Positions 44,657 through 54,800 of a stretch of 64,000 bases of DNA are shown here, in pieces. The translations under genes were made by a program, and so were the position numbers. Under the pieces are notes generated by a model. It had not been told where the DNA came from. It saw nothing but the letters and a program-made list of their open reading frames with translations, and ran no database searches. The DNA is from Methylomonas sp. LL1 (GTDB taxonomy: Bacteria > Pseudomonadota > Gammaproteobacteria > Methylococcales > Methylomonadaceae), in assembly GCF_015711015.1 (NCBI RefSeq), contig NZ_CP064653.1, forward strand, positions 1,488,001 through 1,552,000. The letters run 5' to 3'. Every line of letters starts with the position of its first letter. Position 1 is the first letter of the stretch.

Positions 44657-47506
44657 TTAATCCGAACTAACGCAGCACAATGTCGCTATCTTGTCGAAAC
44701 GAAAATCCTTGACCAACTCGGCGATCATGTCGGCCTCATCGGGGAAATCGGTGCGCAAGCGTTCGATGATGGCAAGCATGGACGCGTCGTCCAGCATCGT
44801 CGCAACATCGCATATTTCCTGGCGCAGCTCTATCGGCAAGTTCCCAAGATCGTCAATCTTCCGCTCGATTTTGGCGGCACCCGCGCCGGCGTATTCGTAA
44901 CGCAATCCGAGCAGTCGACCGATCATTCGATATAAACATTGCGCCTCGATTGGTTTACTCAGAATCTCGTTGCAACCGGCGGCAATGACTTGAACACGGT
45001 TTTCCTGAAAGGCGGAGGCCGCCAAGGCGACGATGGGTACATCACTGGCATCTGGCAAGGAGCGAATCTGGCGGCTCACTTGACTGCCATCCATCTCGGC
45101 CATGCCCATATCGATCAAGATCAAATGCGGACGGCGGCTTTGGAATAACTGCACCGCCACCTGCCCCTTGGCGGCGACACACACTTCGCAGCCGATTTGT
45201 GTCAGCAGCTGCTCCGCCACATGCTGGTTATCGGGATTATCCTCGACCAACAAAATACGAGGAGATGGCTGCCCTGGCGCCAAACCCATGACCTGGTCGC
45301 CGGCCGTGTATTCGGTGCCGACCGTGGAGGATGTCTGATTGGCCTGAGGCAGCGGCAGCGCGAAACAGAAGCTGCTACCCTGCCCCAGCGTGCTGTGCAC
45401 GGTCAATTCACCTCCCATAAGACGAATGAACTCACGACTGATCGTTAGACCCAAGCCGGTACCCTCGCCCTTGGCGATGCCGATTTCTGTCTGATAAAAG
45501 GCTTGAAAGATGCGTTCTTGATCGTCCGGCGCAATACCGGGTCCGGTATCGTTGACCCGAAAGCCGATGATCTGGCCGGGTTGTAAATCGACGACGAGCT
45601 GGACTTCGCCATGCTCGGTATATTTGACGGCGTTAACCAGTAAATTGATCAGAACTTGACGCAGATGCGGGTCGTCGCCAAGCACGAAGCGTGGCAACTG
45701 GTCGGGAATGTCAACCACCAGCGCCAGCCCCTTGCCGACTGCCTGAGCTCGGATCATCTCCCGAACGGCTTGAAGGGTGGCGGACAAATCGAAGATATCC
45801 TTGCTTACCGTCGTCCGCCCCGCTTCGATGCGGGAGATTTCCAATACGTCATTGATAAGCGCCAATAGATGATTGCCCGAGCGATTAATGATCGCAATAT
45901 TTGCGCGCAGGTTTTCCGGAATGAGCTTGTCGCCTTGCATGATTTGGGCAAAACCGAGTATGGCGTTCAGCGGCGTTCTCAATTCATGGCTCATATTAGC
46001 GAGGAAGACAGTCTTGGCCCTGTTGGCGGCCTCGGCGGTATTTTTCGCCTGTTCCAATTCCGCGGTGCGCTGCGAAACCAACTGTTCAAGATTATGCCGA
46101 TGCGCCTCCAGTTCCTGACTGATTCGTTTGCGTTCACTGATGTCACGAATGATGGCGCTGAAATGGCGGCCGGACGAAGTCACCCATGAACCCATGACCA
46201 TTTCGAAAGAAAACTCACTACCGTCCTTGCGTAAAGCTTCCATTTCCAACGACTGTCCCAACAGGCGAGGCTGTTCCCCCGACTGGATACGCTCCATGCC
46301 CGCCAGATGCCCGGCCAGGTAGCGCCGGGGCATCAATTGGGTCAATGGCAGCCCTAAAATCTCGTCCATGGCGTAACCGAACAGGTGTTGCGCGCCTTTA
46401 TTCCAGCCCGTGATCAGTCCTTTCGCGTTGGCTAGGATAATCGCGTCGGGGGCCGATTCGATTAGCGTACTCAAGCGTTCCTCGCTCTCGCGCAGTTTGC
46501 GCCGACTCAACGCCAGCCAAACCAATAACAGCAAGATGATTGCAACCGCCAGCAAGGCAAAACTGATCATCAACCTATAGCGATGCCAGACATCCCGCCA
46601 TGAAAATTCGGGAACCTGATCGAAAGGCGATATATGCAAGGCCTGCATGACTTCCTTCACCGGCTGATAATTGGCGGGTATGGTAAATCCCCAGATATTG
46701 CTGGCACGAGCCACCTCGCCATCATGGGGCAGCATTAACAAAGCCGCGGCCACTTGGGCGGCCAACTCATCGTCGACCTGCGTCATCGCGGCGAACGGCC
46801 AAAGCGGGTACAAGGTGGTGGAAAAGGCCCAGTCGAACCCCGCCAATTTCTGGGCGTTTAGCACCTTGACGCTATTGGGAGCCAGTTTTCCTTCCCGCAT
46901 CATTTGCTCGGGCAACCCCATGCGAGCAAATGCGGCATCGGCCTTGCCTTCGAGCACGGTGTCGACCGAGCGGTCAATGGGCAATTCCACTTCGATCACC
47001 TTGACGTCGTCCGGAATCGATAAGCCGATCTTGAATAGTTCATAGGCCTGCATCTGATAACTGGCAAAACCTTGGATGCTGGAGGTGGCGACGGTCTTGC
47101 CTTTCAGGTCGGCCAATTGCGCGATGTCGTTACGATCGGCGCGCACGATAATAGTGCCGGCATAGACCGGCATGGGCCTATCACTCTCGCGCTCGATCAC
47201 TGTTGCCAAAGGCGAGGACAGTGAAATCATTGCATTTATCTGCACGAAATGCGCCGCATGAGTCAAGACAAAATCCACCTGACGCCGCTCGATCGCGTCT
47301 TCCAACTCTTTATAGGTATAGGGCTTCAGTGCGAAACGGTATCTGGGCAAGGTAAGGTCGAGATAATTGGCCAACGGCTGCCACTTCTGGATAGTTTGCG
47401 CTTTATCGCGGAAAGCCAAAACACCAATATTCAAGGTTTTTTCGGCGTGCGCGCGGGTAACCCCCACTAACAGGCAAATCAATAAAGCTAGTGAGATCGA
47501 CCTCAT
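44657..47506 (-). CDS. Hybrid histidine kinase with PhnD-like periplasmic sensor
   Basis: 949 residues. A signal peptide (1-22) leads into a PhnD-like binding-protein domain (about 25-300; LNIGVLAFRDKAQTIQKWQPLANYL, VDFVLTHAAHFVQ, LKGKTVATSSIQGFASYQ). One membrane helix follows (about 312-335), then PAS (345-460), HisKA with H in NMSHELRTPLNA (about 504), HATPase (NDTGPGIAPDDQ, GEGTGLGLTISREF) and a receiver domain (about 748-868) with LILIDMGMAEMDG and LSKP. There is no output domain, so signalling must pass to other proteins. The ATG overlaps the upstream binding-protein gene (ATGA), with GGAGG seven bases before it. Confidence 0.9.
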   Translation of the reverse strand: MRSISLALLICLLVGVTRAHAEKTLNIGVLAFRDKAQTIQKWQPLANYLDLTLPRYRFALKPYTYKELEDAIERRQVDFVLTHAAHFVQINAMISLSSPLATVIERESDRPMPVYAGTIIVRADRNDIAQLADLKGKTVATSSIQGFASYQMQAYELFKIGLSIPDDVKVIEVELPIDRSVDTVLEGKADAAFARMGLPEQMMREGKLAPNSVKVLNAQKLAGFDWAFSTTLYPLWPFAAMTQVDDELAAQVAAALLMLPHDGEVARASNIWGFTIPANYQPVKEVMQALHISPFDQVPEFSWRDVWHRYRLMISFALLAVAIILLLLVWLALSRRKLRESEERLSTLIESAPDAIILANAKGLITGWNKGAQHLFGYAMDEILGLPLTQLMPRRYLAGHLAGMERIQSGEQPRLLGQSLEMEALRKDGSEFSFEMVMGSWVTSSGRHFSAIIRDISERKRISQELEAHRHNLEQLVSQRTAELEQAKNTAEAANRAKTVFLANMSHELRTPLNAILGFAQIMQGDKLIPENLRANIAIINRSGNHLLALINDVLEISRIEAGRTTVSKDIFDLSATLQAVREMIRAQAVGKGLALVVDIPDQLPRFVLGDDPHLRQVLINLLVNAVKYTEHGEVQLVVDLQPGQIIGFRVNDTGPGIAPDDQERIFQAFYQTEIGIAKGEGTGLGLTISREFIRLMGGELTVHSTLGQGSSFCFALPLPQANQTSSTVGTEYTAGDQVMGLAPGQPSPRILLVEDNPDNQHVAEQLLTQIGCEVCVAAKGQVAVQLFQSRRPHLILIDMGMAEMDGSQVSRQIRSLPDASDVPIVALAASAFQENRVQVIAAGCNEILSKPIEAQCLYRMIGRLLGLRYEYAGAGAAKIERKIDDLGNLPIELRQEICDVATMLDDASMLAIIERLRTDFPDEADMIAELVKDFRFDKIATLCCVSSD

Positions 47507-48477
47507 GGGCTATCCTCCAAAGGCAGAAAAGCGGGACTGGTAAGATCAGACCAATCAGTTAGCCGATTCGGCAAGATGCCCGTATGCAACAGAAATTCGC
47601 TCAATTCCCTGGCAGTCTCAACCAAAGGGGAATCCTCGGCCCGCAATAGTTTTCGATTTCGATAGATATTGGGTAACTCCAGCCCGGCGTAGGCGGTTAA
47701 TACTTCCTTGGCGGGAAGACGGAAACGTTCCGCCATGCGGTAGGCCGTGTCGTTGGGATTTTTGCGAAAATTGCGCAGCCCTCGAAAATGCGCGGCAATC
47801 AGATGGCTCAGTGCTTCGGGTTTACGCCTCATCGCCTCGGGCGTCACGGCCAGTACGTCGAAAATAATATCCGGAATCTGGCTACTGTCGAACAGGCGTA
47901 GAGCCCCCTTCTCCTGCAGATGACTGGAAACCGGTTCGAAGGTGATCAACGCGTCGACCTCCCCTGCCTCCCAAGCCTCATAGTGCCGATCAAACGTCAC
48001 CGGAATGCTGACCACCTGATCGGGACGCAAGCCCGCAATCGCCAATGCCTTGTGCAACATCAGGGCGCCGACTGCGGAAGGTTCATAGCCGATGCGCTTG
48101 TCTTTCAGTTGAACCATGTTTTCGATTCCGGGCCTCGATAGCAGCACATCGGCGCCAAGCGAAATGTCGAAGACCAGTATCACCACCAAGGATAAACCAC
48201 GCGCCCTTGCGCCCAACACCTCATCCAGGGTCAGCGCCGCACCATCGACTTGGCCGGCCGTCAGCAACTGAATTGATTCGGTAGCCGAGCCGGTCTCGAC
48301 CAGAACGGCCTCCAGTTGGTTAATCCAACCCTCGCGCTGTGCCAAGAACATGAATTCGTAACCGGGCCAAACGTAACTCGCGATCCGAAGCGGTGTACCG
48401 CTGTGGTTGCACGCACCTTGCATGATCGGTAATCCCAATGCACCCAGGGATATAAGAAAGGTTCTTCGGCTCGGCAT
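47503..48477 (-). CDS. TauA/ThiY-like substrate-binding lipoprotein without transporter
   Basis: 324 residues. The N-terminus has a twin-arginine motif (SRRTFL) and a possible lipobox, QGAC. The fold is the NMT1/SsuA-type binding protein: IASYVWPGYEFMFLAQREGW, GQVDGAALTLDEVLGARARG, KDKRIGYEPSAVGALMLHKAL and WEAGEVDALITFEP. ABC permease and ATPase genes are missing here; instead the next gene is the hybrid kinase, overlapping by four bases. The protein is therefore probably a ligand receptor for the kinase, or binds the same ligand (inference). The ligand might be a sulfonate, thiamine precursor or nitrogenous compound; it is not determinable from sequence. Confidence 0.85.
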   Translation of the reverse strand: MPSRRTFLISLGALGLPIMQGACNHSGTPLRIASYVWPGYEFMFLAQREGWINQLEAVLVETGSATESIQLLTAGQVDGAALTLDEVLGARARGLSLVVILVFDISLGADVLLSRPGIENMVQLKDKRIGYEPSAVGALMLHKALAIAGLRPDQVVSIPVTFDRHYEAWEAGEVDALITFEPVSSHLQEKGALRLFDSSQIPDIIFDVLAVTPEAMRRKPEALSHLIAAHFRGLRNFRKNPNDTAYRMAERFRLPAKEVLTAYAGLELPNIYRNRKLLRAEDSPLVETARELSEFLLHTGILPNRLTDWSDLTSPAFLPLEDSP

Positions 48478-48527
48478 GATTTACCTACCTATCGGTAGCT
48501 GTGTCCACTATTACGATTGTACGATTG

Positions 48528-50234
48528 TCAAGCCTCCGTCGTCACCCGCAGCACCTCTTCCAAGGTAGTCACGCCTTGCAAGGCCTTGCCGACGCCATCG
48601 TCGTACATGGTATGCATGCCGTCCTGTATCGCCTGCTGCTGGATCACGTAAGCTTCCTCGTGTTTCATGATCTGCTTGCGGATAGAGTCGGTCATGGTCA
48701 GAAATTCGATTATCGCCAGCCGACCCTTGTAACCAATGCCGTTGCAGGCCGGACAGCCCACCGGTTTATGAAGCAGGATTTCGCCATCGGGTTGCCAGCG
48801 TCTGAGTTGCATTTCCTCGACCAGGGTATCCGAGGCCGGATGCGCTTGCTTGCAGGCCGGGCACAGCTTTCTGACCAAGCGCTGCGCCAGGATGCCGTTG
48901 ATGGTGGAACTGAGCAGATATTCCTCCAGCCCCATGTCCTGCAAGCGGGTGATACCGGCCGCTGCATCGTTGGTGTGCAAGGTAGACAGCACCAAGTGGC
49001 CGGTCAAGGCCGATTGCACGGCGATCTTGGCGGTTTCCAGGTCGCGCATCTCGCCTATCATGATCACGTCCGGATCTTGGCGGACGATGGAACGCAGTGC
49101 CGAGGCAAAGGTCAGGCCGATTTGCGGTTTGGCCTGAATCTGATTGATGCCTTCCAGCTGATATTCGACCGGGTCTTCCACCGTGATGATTTTGCGCTCG
49201 GAGGTATTGAGCTGTTTCAGCGCCGCGTACAGGCTGGTCGATTTACCGCTACCGGTGGGGCCGGTAATCAAGATGATGCCGTGCGGCTGCGCCAACACTT
49301 GCATGAAGTTTTCCGCCTGTTTGCCGACAAAACCCAGCGCGGTAAAATCCAGCACCGCATTCTCCTTGTCCAACAAACGAATCACCACGCTTTCGCCATA
49401 TAAAGTCGGAATGGTCGATACCCGCAAATCCAGTTCCTTGCCTATCATCTGCAGCTTGATCCGGCCATCCTGCGGCAAGCGGCGTTCGGCGATGTTCAAC
49501 TTGGCCATGATCTTGATCCGCGACAACACGGCGGCGGTCGAAGCTACCGGCGGCGAATCGATGTCCTGCAACACGCCGTCGATGCGCAAGCGCACTTTCA
49601 GGCTTTGCTCGAACGGTTCGATATGGACGTCAGAGGCCCGGCTTTCCACGGCTTTTTGCAGGATGAAATTGACCATCCGGATAATCGGCGCTTCGCTGGC
49701 CAGGTCTTTCAGATGCTCCAGGTCTTCGCTACCCTCTTCTTCCACCGTCAGGCCATCGACCAATTTATCCATTTGCGACTTGCCTTCGCCGTACTGGATT
49801 TCGAGTGCGGCGTCGATGTCGGACAACTGGCCGACATGCAGCCGGATTTGCTTGCCGGTTGCCAAGCGTAAGGCTTGCGGCAGATAGTCGTCTTCCGGGT
49901 CCATCACCGCCACATCGATTACGTCATCGTCCGCTTGCAGACCAACGACGTGATGATATTTCATGAAGCGTAGCGAAACGCTGTCCTGCAATGGCGACTG
50001 CGGCGGGTAATTTTCCGGGCGCAGCCTGTCAAGGGCATGGGTCTGGGCAAAGGTTTCCGCCACATCGGCATCGGAACATAAACCCAGCTTGATCAACATC
50101 TGCGGCAAGGAGTCGTCCTGGGTGGACTTCTGCATGCGGCGGGCCTTGGTCAGATCGTTGTCGGACAGTTTGCCGTTGCGTTTCAAACCACTTAAAAACT
50201 CGGCGTATTTTTCGGGGGCGTTGGCGGTTTCCAT
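48528..50234 (-). CDS. Second GspE/PilB-type secretion ATPase, unlinked
   Basis: 568 residues with a full N-terminal T2SSE_N domain (about 40-150), unlike the 503-residue GspE at 2.3 kb. Walker A GPTGSGKSTSLYAAL, DPDVIMIGEMRDLETA, STLHTNDAAAGI and the tetracysteine zinc site (CPACKQ...CPACNG) are all intact. It energises a type II secretion system, type IV pilus or MSHA-like pilus. No partner gene is adjacent: it stands alone between the binding-protein gene and modE. The T2SS operon already has its own GspE, so a different machine is likely. Confidence 0.9.
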   Translation of the reverse strand: METANAPEKYAEFLSGLKRNGKLSDNDLTKARRMQKSTQDDSLPQMLIKLGLCSDADVAETFAQTHALDRLRPENYPPQSPLQDSVSLRFMKYHHVVGLQADDDVIDVAVMDPEDDYLPQALRLATGKQIRLHVGQLSDIDAALEIQYGEGKSQMDKLVDGLTVEEEGSEDLEHLKDLASEAPIIRMVNFILQKAVESRASDVHIEPFEQSLKVRLRIDGVLQDIDSPPVASTAAVLSRIKIMAKLNIAERRLPQDGRIKLQMIGKELDLRVSTIPTLYGESVVIRLLDKENAVLDFTALGFVGKQAENFMQVLAQPHGIILITGPTGSGKSTSLYAALKQLNTSERKIITVEDPVEYQLEGINQIQAKPQIGLTFASALRSIVRQDPDVIMIGEMRDLETAKIAVQSALTGHLVLSTLHTNDAAAGITRLQDMGLEEYLLSSTINGILAQRLVRKLCPACKQAHPASDTLVEEMQLRRWQPDGEILLHKPVGCPACNGIGYKGRLAIIEFLTMTDSIRKQIMKHEEAYVIQQQAIQDGMHTMYDDGVGKALQGVTTLEEVLRVTTEA

Positions 50235-50561
50235 GCGTATTCTCGGGTAGTAATCCTAAACGGGCTTGCGCGGCATTTTATAAAAAATCAGCTGGCGGCA
50301 TTGGCAACCATAACTGCGAGGGATTATAAGCCGCCGCCGCCTGATGCGGAGCGAAAAAAGCGGGTCCGGGAACTTGACGCCTATCCAACCAAGCGGACTC
50401 ACGCAAACCATGGGTTTTAAACCGCAATTGCATAATCAAAATCACCGATACGCCACGCTAGCTTCAATGTAAACTGAAACAGCAAATAATCACGTATTGA
50501 CCGTGCAGCCTTACGCCACTAACCTTTACAGCTTATCAAACCCTATAGCCGAGCTCCGATC
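50235..50561. other. 327-bp region between divergent genes
   Basis: This stretch separates the minus-strand ATPase from plus-strand modE, so it should hold both promoters. No ORF is supportable. No sequence resembling the ModE operator (TATAT palindrome) or a molybdenum-cofactor riboswitch was recognised. Confidence 0.5.
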
Positions 50562-51374
50562 ATGCCGAAACACCAAGACAACAATATCCACTGGGTCGAA
50601 GGAGAATTACGTCTGGCTGGAATGCTGGACAGCCGGATGATAGGTTTATTGGAAGCCATCGATCAAAGCGGTTCCATCAACCAAGCGGCCAAACAAGTGG
50701 GTTTGAGTTACAAAGGTGCCTGGCAAATCTTGGAACGCGCCAATAACGGCTCGCCCAAAAACCTGATCAACACGGCCACCGGCGGCAGCAAAGGCGGCGG
50801 CACACGTTTGACCGATGCCGGCCGGGCGCTGTTAAATTTGTTCAATCGGCTGGAACAGCAGCATCAACAATTCTTGGCCGAACTCAATCAGCGTCTGGCC
50901 GGCGATCCCGACACCATATTGTTGCTACAGCGTCTGGTGGTTAAAACCAGTGCTCGCAATCAATTGTTCGGCAGTATCGTTGCGATAAAAATCGGGGCCG
51001 TCAATGCGGAAGTGTTGGTCAAACTGAAAGGCGGCGAACAGGTAGTCGTGACCACCAGCCTGGCATCCCTTGAACAACTCAATCTAAAGATCGGCGTGGA
51101 TGCCTTGCTATTGATCAACGGCACCGACATCACGCTGACGATGGATGCCGACTATCGGCGCTTCATGGTCGGCAACCGCTTGTCCTGCCGTGTGATCCGG
51201 ATACAGCAAGATGAAGTCAATGCCGAAATCATGGTGTTGTTGCCGGGTGGGGAAACCCTGGCCGTGCTGATCACGCCACAAAGCCTAAACGACATGGCGA
51301 TTGAAACAGGGCAACACTTGTGGGCGATATTTCACGACAATGCCGCCATACTGGGCGTGAGCCAGCAAAGCTAA
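50562..51374 (+). CDS. modE: Molybdate-responsive regulator ModE
   Basis: 270 residues. The N-terminal winged HTH reads RMIGLLEAIDQSGSINQAAKQVGLSYKGAWQILERANN, the ModE pattern, followed by GGSKGGGTRLTDAGRALLNLF. Two TOBE/Mop repeats (about 130-195 and 200-268; SARNQLFGSIVAIKIGAVNAEVLVKLKG and GNRLSCRVIRIQQDEVNAEIMVLLPGG) bind molybdate. It usually controls modABC and molybdoenzyme genes, and, in nitrogen fixers, nitrogenase-related genes. modABC is not in the window. Confidence 0.93.
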   Translation: MPKHQDNNIHWVEGELRLAGMLDSRMIGLLEAIDQSGSINQAAKQVGLSYKGAWQILERANNGSPKNLINTATGGSKGGGTRLTDAGRALLNLFNRLEQQHQQFLAELNQRLAGDPDTILLLQRLVVKTSARNQLFGSIVAIKIGAVNAEVLVKLKGGEQVVVTTSLASLEQLNLKIGVDALLLINGTDITLTMDADYRRFMVGNRLSCRVIRIQQDEVNAEIMVLLPGGETLAVLITPQSLNDMAIETGQHLWAIFHDNAAILGVSQQS

Positions 51375-51832
51375 CCCGCTTCGGCGGCGCTCGGCGAACC
51401 GGCACCCGCGTTATCCAAGATCGCCCCAGACCCTTGCGCTCCGGAAGTTGTCCGCTATTACGCACAGTTGATATTCATATCCAGCCGTGTCGATCGAATC
51501 AGGCCGATAAAATCCAAAAACATTTTGCAAATCACGTCAGCCCTTGCCTACAAAATCAGTCATAATATGGGCAAGGACCGGCTATTCACACCATACGGCG
51601 CGCATAGCCCAACCAAGGGCTTGATTGCTCTCCAGCAAACCTTCACGTCAACCTCGATCAGGAGGCACGAAACAGACACTATCGATCGCTTATCCACCGG
51701 CTATCTATTGAATACTCTGCTTTCTCAAACCTAAATTTAGTTTGCTACCATGCAAGGTCTCCAAGCCGATTGCGCTATTCGTTTTTGCTTCTTGGATTGA
51801 CACTTTGCTGCCCATGGGAGACGCTTCGCGCC
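51375..51832. other. 458-bp intergenic region before the triple-receiver kinase
   Basis: No gene is supported. Short frames (for example an 88-codon one from 51468) lack ribosome sites and do not look coding. The start of the following gene could be TTG at 51770, but ATG at 51833 gives the better N-terminus. Confidence 0.5.
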
Positions 51833-54800
51833 ATGAATCGATATGTGATCAACGAACTCAAAATTTCCTCTCGGCTTGCTTTCGGCTTTGGCATCTTGCT
51901 ACTCCTGGTAGCGATTCTGGGCGGACTGTCCTTGCAACATATTTTCACGCTTTCCAGCTTGATGAATCGGATTTCCGACCATCCGCTACGCGTCATCGAC
52001 GAAACCCAGCAGGCTATTACCAACATCATCTCGATCCAACGCGACATCCGCGATTTAATTCGAGGCGATAGACTGATCAATCCGGAGGAACTTTCGAACA
52101 ATATCCGGAAAATGGACCAGGAGCTGGATCAACATTTACAGGTCATACGCGAACGCTATCTGGGAGCGCCGGAAGATATTGCCGAAGCAGAAAATGCCCT
52201 GTCCAATTGGCGCAAACTGCGCGATCAGACCCTGGTATTCGAAAAAAACGGCCAACTCGACGCGCTGGATAAGTTGCTGCCGGAACGGCGGCGCTATGCA
52301 ATCGAAACCGTCAACGAATTTCAGAACATACTCAGTTTCGCCAGGATCAAGGCCAGAGCTTTGCGCGCCGACGCCGATGCGGAAACGCAACGGGCCGTCA
52401 TCCGGATGGGACTGATTATCGCGGCATTAATGCTGCTGGGCGGCTTAATAGCCTGGCTGATCACGCGTAGCGTCAGTAAACCGCTCGAAATTCTGCGGCT
52501 GAGAATGATGGCACTGGCGGCGGGCGATTTGAGCGTTGAGATTCCTTATCGCGAGGGCAACTCGGAGCTGACCGCGATGGCGCAAGCCGTTCAGGTTTTC
52601 AAGGAAGCCTCCGCCAAGCTGGAAAGCCAACGCTGGGTGAAGTCCACCCTATCCCGCCTCAGCACCACCCTGCAATCGGCCACCACCCCGCTCGAACTTG
52701 CCCAGCAAGCGATCATCTCGCTGGTTCCGGAACTGGGTGGCGGGGCCGGCGTGTTCTATTGCTGGGACGAAGCCGGCCAAAGCCTGGAATTGCTGGGCAG
52801 CTATGGGCTGAAGAAACGCCGCCATCTGCTGACCCAGTTCAAAATGGGCGAAGGCCTGGTCGGCCAAGCCGCATTGGAGCGCTCCACCATCATTCTGACC
52901 GAAGTCCCGGACGATTACGCCCGCATCGTCTCCGGCATCGGTGAAGCACCACCCCGCACCATTCTGGTGGCGCCGGTGTTATCCAAGGACAAGGTGCTGG
53001 CGGTGGTCGAAATCGGATCGTTTGCATCCTTTAGCCCGGAACAACAAACCTTGATCGATGAAGTATTGCCGATATTGGCCCTTAATCTGGAAATTCTGGA
53101 GCGCAATGCCCGCACGCTGACGCTGCTGGAGCAAACCCAGCAACAAGCCGAGGAATTGCGGGCTTCGGAAGAAGAGTTACGGGCGCAAAGCGATCAATTG
53201 CACGCGGTCAATGAGCAACTCAGGCTTAAAAGCGATACCCTGCAGCAACAGGCGGAAGAACTGCGCGCCTCCGAGGAGGAATTACGGGCTCAGCGCGAGG
53301 AATTACAAGCCACCAACGAAGAATTGGAGGAAAAGAGCCACGGTCTGGAACAACAAGCCAGATTATTGGAACAAGCCCGTGGCGAAGCCGAAAAACGCGC
53401 GCTGGAGCGCGACACCGCCAGCCGTTACAAGTCCGAATTTTTAGCCAACATGTCGCATGAACTGCGCACGCCGTTGAACAGTTTGTTGATCCTGGCCCGC
53501 TCGTTACGCGACAACGAAGAAGGCAATCTGACCCAGGACCAAGTCGAATCGGCCGGCATCATTCATGAGAGCGGCGCCTCGTTGTTGCGTTTGATCAACG
53601 ATATTCTGGACTTATCCAAGGTCGAAGCCGGCAAGATGGAAATTGCCGCCAGCGAAATCAAACTCGAACATTTCACCAACTCGCTGTTGCAACGCTTCCG
53701 CCTGCTGGCCGAAAGCAAAGGCCTAAAACTGACGGTAACCACCGACACCGAGCTACCCAAATCACTGCATTGCGATTCCGGCAAGCTGGAACAAATCATC
53801 AACAACCTGCTCGGCAATGCGATCAAATTTACCGAACAAGGCGGGGTCGCGGTGCATATCAAGCGGCCGCGGGCATCCGCCGCGTTGATCAACGCCGGCC
53901 TCTCGCCGGAAACCGCGATCGAAATCGAGATTACCGACACCGGCATCGGCATCCCCGCCCACAAGATCGAGTCGATTTTTCAGGCCTTCGAACAGGTCGA
54001 CGGCAGCGCCAGCCGCCGTTACGGCGGCACCGGCCTGGGCTTGACCATTTCCCGGCGCTTGGCGCAATTTCTGGGTGGCGACATCAGTGTCACCAGCATC
54101 GAAGGCAAGGGCAGCACCTTCAGCTTGGTTCTGCCGCAAGCCGTCGACATCCAGTCGCCTAGCGCGCCTGCAGCGGCTTCCGCGCCCGCGCCGTCATCGC
54201 CAGCAGCCACGCCGGCCGACAACCAACCGGCGCCAATCCTGCCCGCCTTAAGCGCCGAGTCCAAGGTCACCGACGATAGGAACAATATCAGTCCGAAGGA
54301 TGAGAGTATCCTGGTCATCGAGGACGACGAGGCTTTCGCCAAAATCGTGCGTGACTTGTCGCGCAAGCGCGGTTTCAAATGCCTGGTGGCGGGTGACGGC
54401 GTGGTCGGCCTGGAACTGGCCAAACGCTACCGGCCGACCGGCATCGTGCTGGACATCGGCCTGCCGCGCATGGATGGCTGGACGGTGATGGAAAAGCTGA
54501 AGCAGCAACCGGAAACCCGGCATATCCCGGTACATTTCATGTCGGCGACCGATTCCGGCCAACGCGGACTGGAGATGGGCGCGGTCGGTTATTTCACCAA
54601 GCCGGTCAGCAAGGAACAAATCGAAAGCGCCTTCGAACGCATCCGGCATTTCTCCAGCTCCAGCAATCGGCGCATCTTGCTGGTCGACGACGACCCCGGT
54701 ACCCGCAAGGCGGTCAACACCTTGCTGGCCAACCAGGATGTGGAAATCGTCGAGGAAAACAACGGCGAGTCGGCCCTAGCCCGTCTGCAAAGCGGCGAAC

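Noticed and set aside
50235..50561. Molybdenum-cofactor riboswitch or ModE operator
   Set aside because: No matching paired regions or TATAT palindrome could be found by eye.
51375..51832. 88-codon frame from 51468
   Set aside because: No ribosome site, no motif and irregular composition; treated as non-coding.
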